Below are positions 44,717-54,398 of a DNA stretch of 64,000 bases, one piece after another. The notes beneath the pieces were generated by a model, which saw only the letters and a list, made by a program, of their open reading frames with translations, had not been told where the DNA came from and searched no databases. Origin of the DNA: Pedobacter namyangjuensis (GTDB lineage: Bacteria > Bacteroidota > Bacteroidia > Sphingobacteriales > Sphingobacteriaceae). The translations under genes were made by a program, and so were the position numbers. The DNA is taken from contig NZ_QMHQ01000002.1 in NCBI RefSeq assembly GCF_003313325.1, positions 124,001 through 188,000 on the forward strand, in the 5' to 3' direction. The number at the start of each line of letters is the position of its first letter. Position 1 is the stretch's first letter.

Positions 44717-45913
44717 TTAAACTAATTTACTCAATGCTTCTTTTATTCTTCTCAAAGCTTCTGTTAAAGCCTCATCAGATGCCGCATAAGATAAACGGAT
44801 GTAATTATTGTTACCGAAAGAATCTCCACCAACGGTTGCTACATGTCCTTCATTTAAAAGGTATAATGCTAAATCAGCTGAATCTTTAATTTCAGTTCCA
44901 TTGGCGTCTTTTTTGCCAAAAAAAGAACTAATTTCTGGGAAGAAATAGAAAGCACCATCTGGAAGATTGGTTTTTACACCTGGTATATCATTAAGCAAAT
45001 CGTAAACTAATTGTCTTCTTCTAGCAAATGCTTTTTTCATTTCTAAAACAGTCTCAAGTCCTTGGTCATACGCAGCAATGCCAGCACGTTGCGCAATAGA
45101 ACATGTACCCGATGTAGTTTGGCCTTGCATTTTATCGTTAGCTGCTGCAATTTCTTTACTAGCTGCAATATAACCTAATCTCCATCCCGTCATTGCAAAG
45201 GCCTTAGAAAAGCCATTTACAACAATTACCCTTTCTTTAATGCTGTTAAACTGCGCTATCGATTCGTGTTTATCAACAAAGTTGATATGCTCGTAAATTT
45301 CATCAGATAGAATAAAAACGTTCGGATATCTTTCAAAAACCTCAACCAATGCCGCCAGTTCATCTTTGCTGTACACTGAACCTGTAGGGTTACAAGGCGA
45401 AGAAAACATGAAAAGTTTTGTTTTAGGTGTAATGGCTGCCTCTAATTGCGCTGGGGTAATTTTAAAATTGCTTTCAATATCTGTATCTATAAAAACAGAT
45501 TTACCTTCTGCCAAAACAACCATCTCAGAGTAAGAAACCCAATACGGAGTAGGGATAATTACCTCATCTCCAGGATTAATTAAAGTTAAAATAACATTTG
45601 ACAATGACTGTTTTGCTCCTGTAGAAACAACAATTTGAGAAATATCGTAATCTAGGTTGTTCTCTCTCTTTAACTTATTAACAATAGCTTGGCGCAATTC
45701 TGGGTAGCCAGGAACAGGAGAGTAACGAGTATAGTTTTCGTCTAAAGCTTTTTTCGCGGCTTCTTTTACATGTTCTGGCGTATTAAAATCTGGCTCGCCA
45801 ATGCTTAGGCTAATAACGTTGATTCCTTTTGCTGCTAACTCACGACCTAATTTGGTCATTTTTAGGGTGGCAGACTCAGATAAACTGTTGATTCTTTGGG
45901 ATAAAAATGTCAT
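44717..45913 (-). CDS. Class I pyridoxal-phosphate aminotransferase (aspartate aminotransferase type)
   Basis: A 398-residue PLP enzyme from the ATG at 45913, chosen because the region upstream is weakly conserved and begins in a poor context. The PLP lysine is Lys237 in NGFSKAFAMTGWRLGY; SIGEPDFNTP at 37-46, NPTG at 175-178 and SDEIYEHI at 203-210 are typical of the Ib subgroup, which usually transfers amino groups between aspartate, prephenate or other amino acids and 2-oxo acids. It stands alone. Confidence 0.92.
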   Translation of the reverse strand: MTFLSQRINSLSESATLKMTKLGRELAAKGINVISLSIGEPDFNTPEHVKEAAKKALDENYTRYSPVPGYPELRQAIVNKLKRENNLDYDISQIVVSTGAKQSLSNVILTLINPGDEVIIPTPYWVSYSEMVVLAEGKSVFIDTDIESNFKITPAQLEAAITPKTKLFMFSSPCNPTGSVYSKDELAALVEVFERYPNVFILSDEIYEHINFVDKHESIAQFNSIKERVIVVNGFSKAFAMTGWRLGYIAASKEIAAANDKMQGQTTSGTCSIAQRAGIAAYDQGLETVLEMKKAFARRRQLVYDLLNDIPGVKTNLPDGAFYFFPEISSFFGKKDANGTEIKDSADLALYLLNEGHVATVGGDSFGNNNYIRLSYAASDEALTEALRRIKEALSKLV

Positions 45914-45974
45914 AATGAAATTGTGAGGTAGCAAATATAAAAACATTTGCTATTAGGCTCTAAAAAAAGATAAT

Positions 45975-46007
45975 TTTCGTAAAATATCGGTTTAAAACGT
46001 ATTTTTG
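45975..46007 (+). promoter_or_regulatory. Promoter for the CDF transporter gene
   Basis: TTTC at 45975-45978 and a perfect TATTTTTG at 46000-46007 are 21 bp apart. Transcription from about 46014 fits the TTG start at 46028. Confidence 0.5.
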
Positions 46008-46027
46008 AATTTTTAAAAATAACTCCA

Positions 46028-47005
46028 TTGCAACCAAAAAAGAAGGCTATTCTCGTATCACTCTGTGTTAGTATTCTTTTAATGCTGGCAAAGTTTGTTG
46101 CGTATTTTTTAACCAACTCAAATGCCATTTTAACCGATGCTGCCGAAAGTGTAGTTAATGTACTTGCCAGTGCCTTCGCGTTCTATAGTATTTATTTAGC
46201 TACTATCCCAAAAGATCAAAATCATCCTTATGGGCATGGAAAAGTTGAATTTTTTTCAGCTTTCGTTGAAGGTGTGTTAATTGGCGTTGCAGGTATAATC
46301 ATTATACTAAAATCTAGCTACGATTTAATCTACCCGAAGGAAATTAGTCAACTTTTTGATGGAGCGATTATAATTGGAGCAACTGGGCTAATTAATCTTT
46401 GGGTTGGCTTTTATCTCATTAATATCGGTAAAAAACAACGTTCTATTACGCTAGAAGCAGATGGGAAACATTTGTTAACTGACGCTATTACGAGTGGTGG
46501 CCTAGTGGTAGGTATTATTTTAATTCAGTTAACCGAACTTTTCTGGCTCGACAGTGCAATTTCTATCGTACTAGGTGTTTACATTATTTACAATGGCTAT
46601 AAGTTGACCAGAAGATCGGTTGGCGGGCTAATGGACGAGAGTAACATAGAATTGGTTAAAGAAATAGTGGGCATTTTGCAAGCTAATAGAGCAGACAGTT
46701 GGATTGATGTACATAATTTAAGGGCACAACAATACGGAGCGGATTTGCATGTGGATTGCCACGTTACTTTGCCTTATTATTTTGATTTGGTTGCTGTACA
46801 TCAAGAAATTTCCAATATAGATCAGCTTATAAATGTATCTGGAAACCACAAAACAGAACTTTTTATACATGCTGATCCATGTTTGCCGGCGTGTTGCAAT
46901 TACTGCAAAATGCCAAATTGCCCAGTAAGAGCAGAAGAATTTAAAGGAGAAATAGCTTGGAACATGGATAACGCCACAAAAAACCAAAAACACTTTAGCC
47001 AATGA
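46028..47005 (+). CDS. Cation diffusion facilitator with a C-terminal cysteine cluster
   Basis: Inner-membrane metal/proton antiporter of 325 residues, exporting divalent cations such as Zn, Fe or Mn. The best start is TTG at 46028 since it lies just after the promoter. About six hydrophobic segments are followed by a cytoplasmic metallochaperone-like domain (about 205-280). TM2 carries Asp37, and TM5 His148 with Asp152, as in YiiP-type sites; the partner Asp in TM2 is not conserved. Beyond the usual end is a cluster of five cysteines, Cys285, 289, 290, 293 and 298, likely a metal-binding site. It overlaps the NUDIX gene (ATGA). Confidence 0.9.
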   Translation: MQPKKKAILVSLCVSILLMLAKFVAYFLTNSNAILTDAAESVVNVLASAFAFYSIYLATIPKDQNHPYGHGKVEFFSAFVEGVLIGVAGIIIILKSSYDLIYPKEISQLFDGAIIIGATGLINLWVGFYLINIGKKQRSITLEADGKHLLTDAITSGGLVVGIILIQLTELFWLDSAISIVLGVYIIYNGYKLTRRSVGGLMDESNIELVKEIVGILQANRADSWIDVHNLRAQQYGADLHVDCHVTLPYYFDLVAVHQEISNIDQLINVSGNHKTELFIHADPCLPACCNYCKMPNCPVRAEEFKGEIAWNMDNATKNQKHFSQ

Positions 47006-47439
47006 GTTATTTTAACGTAAGAGTTTACGGTTTGCTAATTAATAGTCAAAATGAAGTTTTGCTAAGCGATGAACGCGAATACGGAATGAAGTTCACAAAA
47101 TTTCCTGGAGGAGGAGTTGAGCTTGGTGAAGGATTAATTGAAGCATTAAAACGTGAGTTTATGGAAGAATGTTATGCTGAAATAGAAGTGCTCACGCATT
47201 TTTACACTACAGATTTCTACGAAAAATCGTCATTTAATGATAGTCAGGTCTTAAGCGTTTATTATTTGGTAAAAGAAGTTTTTCCTTTACAATTAGGCTT
47301 TAAAACTGCTGTTTTTGATTTCGATGAGGGTCAAAACCAATCTTTTAGATGGAGAAAAATTACCGATATAACGGAAGATGATGTAACTTTTAAAACTGAT
47401 AAAGCCGTAGTTTCCTTGCTTAAAAATCTAGATACTTAA
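47002..47439 (+). CDS. NUDIX hydrolase
   Basis: A 145-residue NUDIX enzyme, cleaving a nucleoside diphosphate linked to another group. The Nudix box is intact: GGVELGEGLIEALKREFMEE near 37-56, that is G-x5-E-x7-RE-x2-EE. An N-terminal beta sheet precedes it (VRVYGLLINSQNEVLLSDER). It overlaps the CDF gene by 4 bp and the next gene starts 1 bp after its stop, so the three are in one operon. Substrate cannot be named. Confidence 0.92.
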   Translation: MSYFNVRVYGLLINSQNEVLLSDEREYGMKFTKFPGGGVELGEGLIEALKREFMEECYAEIEVLTHFYTTDFYEKSSFNDSQVLSVYYLVKEVFPLQLGFKTAVFDFDEGQNQSFRWRKITDITEDDVTFKTDKAVVSLLKNLDT

Positions 47440-47440
47440 T

Positions 47441-48298
47441 ATGGGCGAAAGAATTTTGTATAAGCTCCTGCCAATTTTAAAAGTTATATTATTTCTGTTC
47501 TTTGTAATAATTTGCCTTATTCCATTTGGAATTATAGCCCAATTAAACTTTATACCTTTTCAGCAAAATTCTATAATAACTGATTTGGTTATTGAAAGCT
47601 CTTTAACATTGGCCATTTTTGGTGCTTTGTTAATGATGTTTAAAATACTGCCTTCAGTTTATTTTAGTGATGTTTTCATTGTAAGGGAAGGAATTTTAAC
47701 AGGTTTTGCAAAAGGTACTACAATTGGCGTTGTACTCTTATTATTTTGCGTAGCTATACTTTACGCGTCGGGATTTGTACAATTGAATGCTAATCAAATA
47801 AGCGTAACTATGTTTTTTGGTTATTTACTATTTTTTATAGTAGTAGCTATGTTCGAGGAATTAATGTTTAGAACATTTCCTCTATTTGTTTTTGCAGAGC
47901 GATATCCGATTGTGATAACTATTTTAATTAACGGTTTGTTGTTTGCATTTGTACATGCCGGCAATCCTGGCTTTACTTGGTTGGCTATGTTAAATATTAC
48001 CTTGGCCGGAGCGTTATTTTCTTTATTTACTTTATTAAAAAAGAATATAAGTTGGGCAATTGGTATTCACTTTGGATGGAATTTTGCGCAAGGTATTTTA
48101 ATGGGCTACAAAGTTAGCGGTACGAATACGCCAGCAGTGTTATCTGCAAAACCAATAGGGCAAGCTTTTATCTCTGGTGGTAGTTTTGGAGTTGAGGGAT
48201 CCATTATTTGTACGGCAGTATTTTTAGCGATGATTATTTTTATACTAAAAAACTATAGGATAGAACCGATTGTTACAAAGGAACTAATCGAAGAATAA
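47441..48298 (+). CDS. CPBP-family intramembrane protease
   Basis: A 285-residue membrane protein with about seven or eight hydrophobic segments and the full CPBP (Abi/CAAX-type) motif set: Glu139-Glu140 with Arg144 in MFEELMFR, His172 in FVHAG, and His210/Asn214 in GIHFGWNFAQG. Members cleave peptides within the membrane, as for bacteriocin self-immunity or protein maturation. It starts 1 bp after the NUDIX gene and is followed by a thioredoxin gene 16 bp later. Confidence 0.9.
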   Translation: MGERILYKLLPILKVILFLFFVIICLIPFGIIAQLNFIPFQQNSIITDLVIESSLTLAIFGALLMMFKILPSVYFSDVFIVREGILTGFAKGTTIGVVLLLFCVAILYASGFVQLNANQISVTMFFGYLLFFIVVAMFEELMFRTFPLFVFAERYPIVITILINGLLFAFVHAGNPGFTWLAMLNITLAGALFSLFTLLKKNISWAIGIHFGWNFAQGILMGYKVSGTNTPAVLSAKPIGQAFISGGSFGVEGSIICTAVFLAMIIFILKNYRIEPIVTKELIEE

Positions 48299-48314
48299 TA
48301 TTAATAGTTAAGCG

Positions 48315-48611
48315 ATGTCGAAGTTTAATGAAATGATAAATGGCGAAAAGCCGGTTTTGGTTGATTTTTTTGCTGAATGGTGTGGGCCATGTAAAATGAT
48401 GGTACCTATTTTAGACCAGTTGAAAAGCGAAGTAGGTGATAAAGCGTCTATTATTAAGGTTGATGTTGACAAAAACCAAAATGCGGCCGCTGCTTATAAT
48501 GTGCAAGGTGTACCAACATTAATTTTGTTTAAACAGGGAAAACAAGTTTGGCGACAAAGTGGTGTTGTACCAGCGAGTACTTTAAAACAGCTTATAGAAA
48601 GCAATAGTTAA
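48315..48611 (+). CDS. trxA: Thioredoxin
   Basis: A 98-residue single-domain thioredoxin with the active site WCGPCK at 22-27 and the cis-proline VPT near 76-78. It has no signal peptide, so it works in the cytoplasm as a disulfide reductant. It is the last gene of the CDF-NUDIX-protease run; the next gene is convergent and only 4 bp away, with no terminator recognised. Confidence 0.95.
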   Translation: MSKFNEMINGEKPVLVDFFAEWCGPCKMMVPILDQLKSEVGDKASIIKVDVDKNQNAAAAYNVQGVPTLILFKQGKQVWRQSGVVPASTLKQLIESNS

Positions 48612-48615
48612 CTAT

Positions 48616-49254
48616 TTAAACCTTTACAACCTTATTTGGTGTTATTGCAAAGACCTGTTCCTGGGGTTTAGGTTTAATTAAATACAGACCTGTAAATGCA
48701 CTAAATGCAGGCATTACGGCATGTTCATTACCGAAATAAAAACATGGAAATTTTAGGCGTTGTTTTGCTTTGCCAATAATGCTTATTCCTGGATGTACGT
48801 GGCCACTAATAGGATAAAGGTCTTTTTCGTTACACTTTATTGCATCATGTATAAAGCAAAAGTTTCTAGCACAAAAGCTAGGTTCATGTACTTCTATGCC
48901 TAAATCGTTGTATTGGTTATTATGTAAATGATCATGGTTGCCCTTTACCAGCAGAAAATTTACATTTTTATAGTCGGCTTTCCATTTTTCAAATACATCA
49001 ATGTCGCTGTTAATTTCATGGTGAAACATATCGCCATTTATAAGCAAAGTAGAAGGTTGGTAGTGATTAAATAAGGTTGTTAGGCGTTGCAAATCGCTCT
49101 GAGCCAAGGTAGATGGAACTTGAACACCAGCTTTGCGAAAGTGTGCCGCCTTTCCTAAGTGTAAATCGCTTATAGCTAATATCTTTTGTGCAGGGAAATA
49201 AATTGCTCGTTCTTTATCTAAAATCAGTTCTTCTGCTCTAATCGTTATCGTCAT
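48616..49254 (-). CDS. pdeM: Ligase-associated DNA damage response endonuclease PdeM
   Basis: Metallophosphoesterase of 212 residues belonging to the cluster of ligase-associated repair proteins. Metal-binding signatures are Asp30 and His32 in ISDLHLGKAAH, Asp75 in INGDMFHHE, Asn106-His107 in GNHDHLH and the late SGHVHPG. It is the last gene of a four-gene minus-strand operon, 9 bp after the helicase gene. In this family it is thought to nick or cleave DNA in repair. Confidence 0.9.
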   Translation of the reverse strand: MTITIRAEELILDKERAIYFPAQKILAISDLHLGKAAHFRKAGVQVPSTLAQSDLQRLTTLFNHYQPSTLLINGDMFHHEINSDIDVFEKWKADYKNVNFLLVKGNHDHLHNNQYNDLGIEVHEPSFCARNFCFIHDAIKCNEKDLYPISGHVHPGISIIGKAKQRLKFPCFYFGNEHAVMPAFSAFTGLYLIKPKPQEQVFAITPNKVVKV

Positions 49255-49263
49255 TTAGTAGTA

Positions 49264-51735
49264 TTACTTAAAAACTTCAGCTTTCATCCGCTCAATTCTG
49301 TGTTCTAATTCTTCTGAGCTCATATTAGCTCGTAAACTATCAACCTTAATTGGAAAAGAAAGCGGTGTAAACCTTTTCGGGTTGGTAATAACTATGGTGC
49401 TATTCTGAATTCTCTGTAATGCTTCTAAAAGCCTCGCTTCTTCCAGTTGTAAATAGAACACTTCATCGTAAGCCTGGCGCAAAAGTAAATTATGTTTGTC
49501 GTAATCGCTAAAAACATTAAAAAACAAACCTGCCGATGACTGGAGATGTTTATTTGCAACGTATTTGCCGGGATAGCCTTGAAACACCAAGCCAGCAATA
49601 CAAGCTATATCGCGGAATTTTCTGCGTGCCATTTCTGTAGAGTTGATGCTCAGTGTAATATCTTCAGTTAAATTATCGGGAGAAAATACTTCGTATGCAA
49701 TTGCGTCGTCCATAGGTATTTCGGTATCACTCAATAATTCAAACCCATAATCGTTCATCGCGATGGAAAATGTGATAGGAACTAATCTGCTTAACCTATA
49801 AGCAACCAAAGCAGCTAAAATTTCGTGTACTAATCTTCCTTCAAACGGATAGGCAAAGAGGTGAAATCCCTCTCTGTTGTTAATCATTTCAATTAATAAT
49901 TCATCATTTCTGGGCACATGAGATCTTTCTTGCTGCACCAAAAATAGGGGATAAACTACATCTAGTTCTTCTTCTTGATGTGTTTTATTTAGTACCTCGT
50001 TATATTTTTTACGTAGCACCTGCCCGAGATTTGAAGATAAGGGTAAGCGACCGCCCAGCCAACTTGGCGACATTGCCCGTTTCTTTTTACTCCTGCGAAC
50101 AATAACCGTCATATCTTTTATCTGCACAAAATCTAATATTCTGCCCGCAAGCGTAAAACTGTCATCAGGTTTTAATTTCGAAACGAAATATTCTTCAACC
50201 ATACCGATATAGCCACCAGAGAGAAATTTTACTTTTAGCATAGCGTCGCTAACAATCGTTCCGATATGCAATCGGTGGCGCATTGCAATTTGTCTGCTTT
50301 TCACCTTCCAAAGTCCATCTTCGTCTTTTATTACCTTTTTAAACTCTTGGTAAGCAGTTAAACTGTCTCCACCAGAGGTGATAAATTGCATTAACCAATT
50401 CCATTCTTCTGGTAAAAGCATGTTAAAAGCATGGGTACTTTTAACTTCGTTGAAAATTAATTCATCATCGAAACCATCGCCCACGGCCAACGTAACAAGG
50501 TATTGAATTAACGTGTCAAAAACCATTATAACCGGTTCTCTGCTTTCTATATTATTATCTTTTGCTGCCTCTTTAATTGCCGCAGCCTCTACAAGCTCTA
50601 ACGCGTGTGTGGGCAGGAAATAAATTTTGGAAGTTTCTCCAGGCGAGTGCCCAGATCTGCCCGCACGTTGTAAAAACCTGGCTACGCCTTTAGGTGATCC
50701 TACTTGCACAACCGTATCAACCGGTTTAAAATCTACTCCTAAATCTAAAGACGAGGTTGCAATTACCGCTTTAAGCAAACCGGTATGTAGCGAGTCTTCT
50801 ATCCAATTTCTCAGTTCAAAATCTATAGAACCATGATGTATGGCAATTCGCCCAGCAAGTTCCGGATCTAAATTTAGCAGATGCTGATACCACATTTCAG
50901 ACTGACCGCGAGTGTTGATGAAAATAAGTGTGGTTTTGCTTTTTTCTATAATTGGCAAAAGCTTGTAAGCCAATTTTAAACCCAAATGCCCAGCCCAAGG
51001 TAAAGTCTCTATGTAATCTGGTAATATCGATTTTATCTCTATTTTTTTGTGCAGTTTGGCTTTAACAATTATCCGCTTTGCGTTAATATCTGGTTCAATT
51101 ACCTCTAAAGCTTGCTCTATGTTGCCAATGGTAGCCGAGATGGCCCAAACGCGTAAATAGTATTCTTTAGCAGCTTTTTGCAAACCTTTAATTCTAGATA
51201 TGGCTAGTTCTACCATTACGCCACGCTTACTGCCCAAAAGTTCATGCCACTCATCGGCAACAATACATTTTAGGTTTTTAAACAAAGTTGATGAGCCTTT
51301 TTGTGCTAACAATAAGTGTAAGCTTTCTGGTGTTATAAGCAAAATCTCGGGCATAGATTTTTTTTGTTGCAGTTTTTCTGCCTGAGAAGTGTCACCATTT
51401 CTAACGCCAACATACCAGTCCAAATCTAGTTCTGTTAATACCTCTCGCATTGCTCTTGCAATGTCCTTTGCTAACGATCTTAGTGGCGTAATCCATATCA
51501 ATTGTAATCGATCTTTTGAAGTTGTTTTCGCGACACCTTTTTGATTAAGAGCCTCAATTACAACGGCCAAAAACACCGAGAAAGTTTTACCAAAACCAGT
51601 AGGGGCGTTTACCAACCCACTATAACCATCGGCATAGTAGCTCCACGTTTCTTTCTGAAAATCAAAAGGCTTTTTACCATCAGCTTTCAGCCAATTAGCT
51701 ACTTTTTTATAGCCTGGTGTTTTTGTTAAACTCAT
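49264..51735 (-). CDS. Ligase-associated DEXH-box helicase (Lhr-core type)
   Basis: Superfamily 2 helicase of 823 residues. Walker A APTGFGKT is at 44-51, DEWH at 161-164, the SAT motif in WAISATIG near 208, and motif VI QRAGRSGHS near 363-371; a large C-terminal Lhr-type region follows. Such proteins travel with an ATP-dependent DNA ligase, a nuclease and PdeM, and unwind or remodel DNA during damage response. It overlaps the ligase gene by 4 bp, confirming the operon. Confidence 0.93.
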   Translation of the reverse strand: MSLTKTPGYKKVANWLKADGKKPFDFQKETWSYYADGYSGLVNAPTGFGKTFSVFLAVVIEALNQKGVAKTTSKDRLQLIWITPLRSLAKDIARAMREVLTELDLDWYVGVRNGDTSQAEKLQQKKSMPEILLITPESLHLLLAQKGSSTLFKNLKCIVADEWHELLGSKRGVMVELAISRIKGLQKAAKEYYLRVWAISATIGNIEQALEVIEPDINAKRIIVKAKLHKKIEIKSILPDYIETLPWAGHLGLKLAYKLLPIIEKSKTTLIFINTRGQSEMWYQHLLNLDPELAGRIAIHHGSIDFELRNWIEDSLHTGLLKAVIATSSLDLGVDFKPVDTVVQVGSPKGVARFLQRAGRSGHSPGETSKIYFLPTHALELVEAAAIKEAAKDNNIESREPVIMVFDTLIQYLVTLAVGDGFDDELIFNEVKSTHAFNMLLPEEWNWLMQFITSGGDSLTAYQEFKKVIKDEDGLWKVKSRQIAMRHRLHIGTIVSDAMLKVKFLSGGYIGMVEEYFVSKLKPDDSFTLAGRILDFVQIKDMTVIVRRSKKKRAMSPSWLGGRLPLSSNLGQVLRKKYNEVLNKTHQEEELDVVYPLFLVQQERSHVPRNDELLIEMINNREGFHLFAYPFEGRLVHEILAALVAYRLSRLVPITFSIAMNDYGFELLSDTEIPMDDAIAYEVFSPDNLTEDITLSINSTEMARRKFRDIACIAGLVFQGYPGKYVANKHLQSSAGLFFNVFSDYDKHNLLLRQAYDEVFYLQLEEARLLEALQRIQNSTIVITNPKRFTPLSFPIKVDSLRANMSSEELEHRIERMKAEVFK

Positions 51736-53324
51736 AACGTTGATGCCAATAGTTGCCTTAAATCGTCTAAAGTATTTATTTCATCAGCTTTTTTATCTTT
51801 TCGCCAACGGGCGATACGAGGAAATCTTAATGCTAAACCGGCCTTATGACGTTTGCTTTCTGCAATACCTTCAAATGCAATTTCAAATACCAACTCTGGT
51901 TTAACCGTTCTAACCGGACCAAATTTTTCGATAGCGTTTTTGTTTACGAATGAATTTACTTCTTTTATTTCTTTGTCTGTTAAGCCCGAATAAGCTTTGG
52001 CAATAGTGATCAGTTTATTCCCATCACGCACTGCAAAAGTATAATCTGTAAAAAAGTTAGCCCGTCGTCCGCTACCTTTTTGGGCATAAATCATAACTGT
52101 ATCAACCGTAAACGGATTTATTTTCCATTTCCACCAATCGCCACGTTTACGCCCAGTATGAAATGTAGAGCTTAGCTTTTTAAGCATTATGCCTTCGCTA
52201 TTTATTTCTCTAGCGGTTTCTCTAATTGTAGCCAATTGCTCCCAACTTTTAAAATTTATTACAGGCGATAGCAACGCAATATTTTTAGTAACTAGACCAC
52301 CAATTACATTTTCTAGAGTTGATCGTCTTTTTTCTAACGGTTCCTGTCTAATGTCTTCGCCATTAAATTCTAAAATATCATAGGTGAAAAAACCAATCGG
52401 TGCATCGTTTAATTGAGATTTATTAATTGTCTTTCTATTTAATCTTTGCTGTAAAGTGCTAAATGATTGTACTTTGCCATCTTTTATTGAAAGTATTTCT
52501 CCATCCAAAACTACACCATTCGGTAACTCATCTTTTAAAAAATGTAACTCTGGAAATTGATCTGTAACCAATTCTTCGCCTCGAGACCAAATGAAAAGTT
52601 CGTCGTTTCGTTTTACGATTTGTCCGCGTATGCCATCCCATTTCCATTCTGCTTGCCACTCGGTTGTATCGCCTAAATTTTCTGGTTCTGTTTCTAAAGC
52701 ATAGGCTAAGCAAAACGGGTATGGCCAAGAGTTATCGGTGTTTACGTGGGCACCCTCAATCAAACCCAAATACGTTATTTCATCAGGTTGCCATTTACCC
52801 ATAATGCTGTGCATTATTTTGCTGCTATCTTCATCACTTTGTTTGGCAATGGCATTAACCAGCATTTTATTGGAAACACCAATTCTAAAATTACCCGAAA
52901 TTAGCTTGTTAAAGATGAAACGTTCTTGAGTATTAAGGCTGTTCCAAGTATCTAAGATATACTCTTTTTTAGCCTCGTCGTCTTTTCCGTTTAATTGAGC
53001 AAGCTCATTTATCCATTGGTGCAAAGGTTTGTCGATATTTCTTTCTGCTGGCGGAAGTACTAAAGCAATGGTTTCACTTAAATCGCCAACACTACTATAG
53101 CTCTCTGCAAATAGCCATTCGGGTATACCGCTTAGTTCTATTGCCCATTGTTTTATTAAGGATGTGTTTACTGGCCTTTTAGGTTTTTTGCCAGTAAACA
53201 TTGCAATTACATAAGGCTTATCTCTGTCATCCGCCTCGTTAAAATAACTTACCAGCGCCGCAATTTTATCGTTGGTTTTATTACTAAGCTCTAACTCCTG
53301 AATTAGTTGCGAAAATCGTTTCAT
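51732..53324 (-). CDS. ATP-dependent DNA ligase
   Basis: A 530-residue ligase that seals DNA nicks with ATP. The adenylated lysine is Lys228 in KWDG, with later nucleotidyltransferase motifs VVLDGEI and EGIMLKKLSS, and a C-terminal OB-fold region with KRGDWWKWK. An N-terminal DNA-binding domain occupies about 1-200. It overlaps both neighbouring genes (ATG-TGA overlaps of 4 bp), as in the standard ligase-associated cluster. It is additional to the NAD-dependent ligase expected elsewhere. Confidence 0.95.
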   Translation of the reverse strand: MKRFSQLIQELELSNKTNDKIAALVSYFNEADDRDKPYVIAMFTGKKPKRPVNTSLIKQWAIELSGIPEWLFAESYSSVGDLSETIALVLPPAERNIDKPLHQWINELAQLNGKDDEAKKEYILDTWNSLNTQERFIFNKLISGNFRIGVSNKMLVNAIAKQSDEDSSKIMHSIMGKWQPDEITYLGLIEGAHVNTDNSWPYPFCLAYALETEPENLGDTTEWQAEWKWDGIRGQIVKRNDELFIWSRGEELVTDQFPELHFLKDELPNGVVLDGEILSIKDGKVQSFSTLQQRLNRKTINKSQLNDAPIGFFTYDILEFNGEDIRQEPLEKRRSTLENVIGGLVTKNIALLSPVINFKSWEQLATIRETAREINSEGIMLKKLSSTFHTGRKRGDWWKWKINPFTVDTVMIYAQKGSGRRANFFTDYTFAVRDGNKLITIAKAYSGLTDKEIKEVNSFVNKNAIEKFGPVRTVKPELVFEIAFEGIAESKRHKAGLALRFPRIARWRKDKKADEINTLDDLRQLLASTL

Positions 53325-54355
53325 TGGATTTCTTCTTTTACAGTATTTTCAGTTGATTCTCCAATTATGTCATCATCTTCAGCACCATATTTTGTAGTAA
53401 CTTCTTCGGCACTAATGCCGATTTCATTCAGATATTTTGCAAAAACAGCTGTCGAACCATGTGTTACGAAAACTTTCTCAGCTTCTGTAGCTTTTATAGC
53501 CTCAAGTAAACCTGGCCAATCGGCGTGGTCGCTTAGCGCAAATCCGGCATCGGCGCTACGCCATCTTCGGCCTGCTCTAACTGCCATCCAGCCTGAGCAA
53601 ACGCCTATTGCAGGCTGTTGAAGATTTTTTACCCACCTTCCGTCTGCTAAAGCTGGGGGTATAATTACAATACCTTTTTGTAATTCGTCTTTTTTAATTT
53701 CGGGTGTAATTCTAATCGTTTCTGGAAGTTGTACGCCAGCGCCTGCAAAACCTTCGTTTAAATTTGCTATAGAATTATGTACATAGATAGGATAGTGGCC
53801 AGCAAGATTTTTAATTAATCGTTGTGCTTTGCCTAAACTATACGCAACTAAAATGCTGGTTTTTCCTTTTAAATTGTTGTCTGTAATCCAACTTATTATT
53901 TGGTCGAAAATAAGTTGTTGAGCTTGCCAGGTATAAATTGGCAGGCCGAAAGTGCTTTCGGAAACAAATGTATGGCATTTTACAGGCTCAAACGCCGTGC
54001 TAATGCCATCGTATTCAACTTTGTAATCGCCAGAAACAACGCAAATTTCTCCTTTATATTCCAATCTAATTTGTGATGATCCAATAACGTGTCCTGCCGG
54101 AAAAAGACTCAGTTTAACGCCATTAATATCTATTTCTTTATTATATGGTAAAGTTTCGACATTATCTTCCAAGGCATAACGTTGTTTTAAAATAGGTTTT
54201 GTTAGCTCATGGCATAAATAGTTTTTATTGCCCCATTTCACATGATCTGCATGCCCATGTGTGGTTACAGCATAATCTACAGGATGCCAGGGGTCTATGT
54301 AAAAATTGCCTTGTTTGCAGTAAATACCTCGGTTTGTAAATTCAATTAATGCCAT
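53321..54355 (-). CDS. Ligase-associated DNA damage response exonuclease (metallo-beta-lactamase fold)
   Basis: A 344-residue metallo-beta-lactamase/beta-CASP-like nuclease from the ATG at 54355, preferred to one 18 bp upstream because the conserved start MALIEFT begins there. The zinc-binding HGHADH is at 33-38, with SGDYK and a late SDHADW block. It is the first gene of the repair operon and would process DNA ends for the ligase. Its 5' side faces the satD promoter region with an array of half-sites starting 44 bp away. Confidence 0.92.
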   Translation of the reverse strand: MALIEFTNRGIYCKQGNFYIDPWHPVDYAVTTHGHADHVKWGNKNYLCHELTKPILKQRYALEDNVETLPYNKEIDINGVKLSLFPAGHVIGSSQIRLEYKGEICVVSGDYKVEYDGISTAFEPVKCHTFVSESTFGLPIYTWQAQQLIFDQIISWITDNNLKGKTSILVAYSLGKAQRLIKNLAGHYPIYVHNSIANLNEGFAGAGVQLPETIRITPEIKKDELQKGIVIIPPALADGRWVKNLQQPAIGVCSGWMAVRAGRRWRSADAGFALSDHADWPGLLEAIKATEAEKVFVTHGSTAVFAKYLNEIGISAEEVTTKYGAEDDDIIGESTENTVKEEIQ

Positions 54356-54398
54356 ATCGATATAAACAACCAAGCTAGAATTAAGTTTTTTAAGTAAT

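Noticed and set aside
54355..54362. TATCGATA at the exonuclease start codon as a seventh site of the array
   Set aside because: It is 44 bp from the first half-site, not a multiple of 14, and differs from the CCGATA/TATCGG consensus, so it is probably chance.
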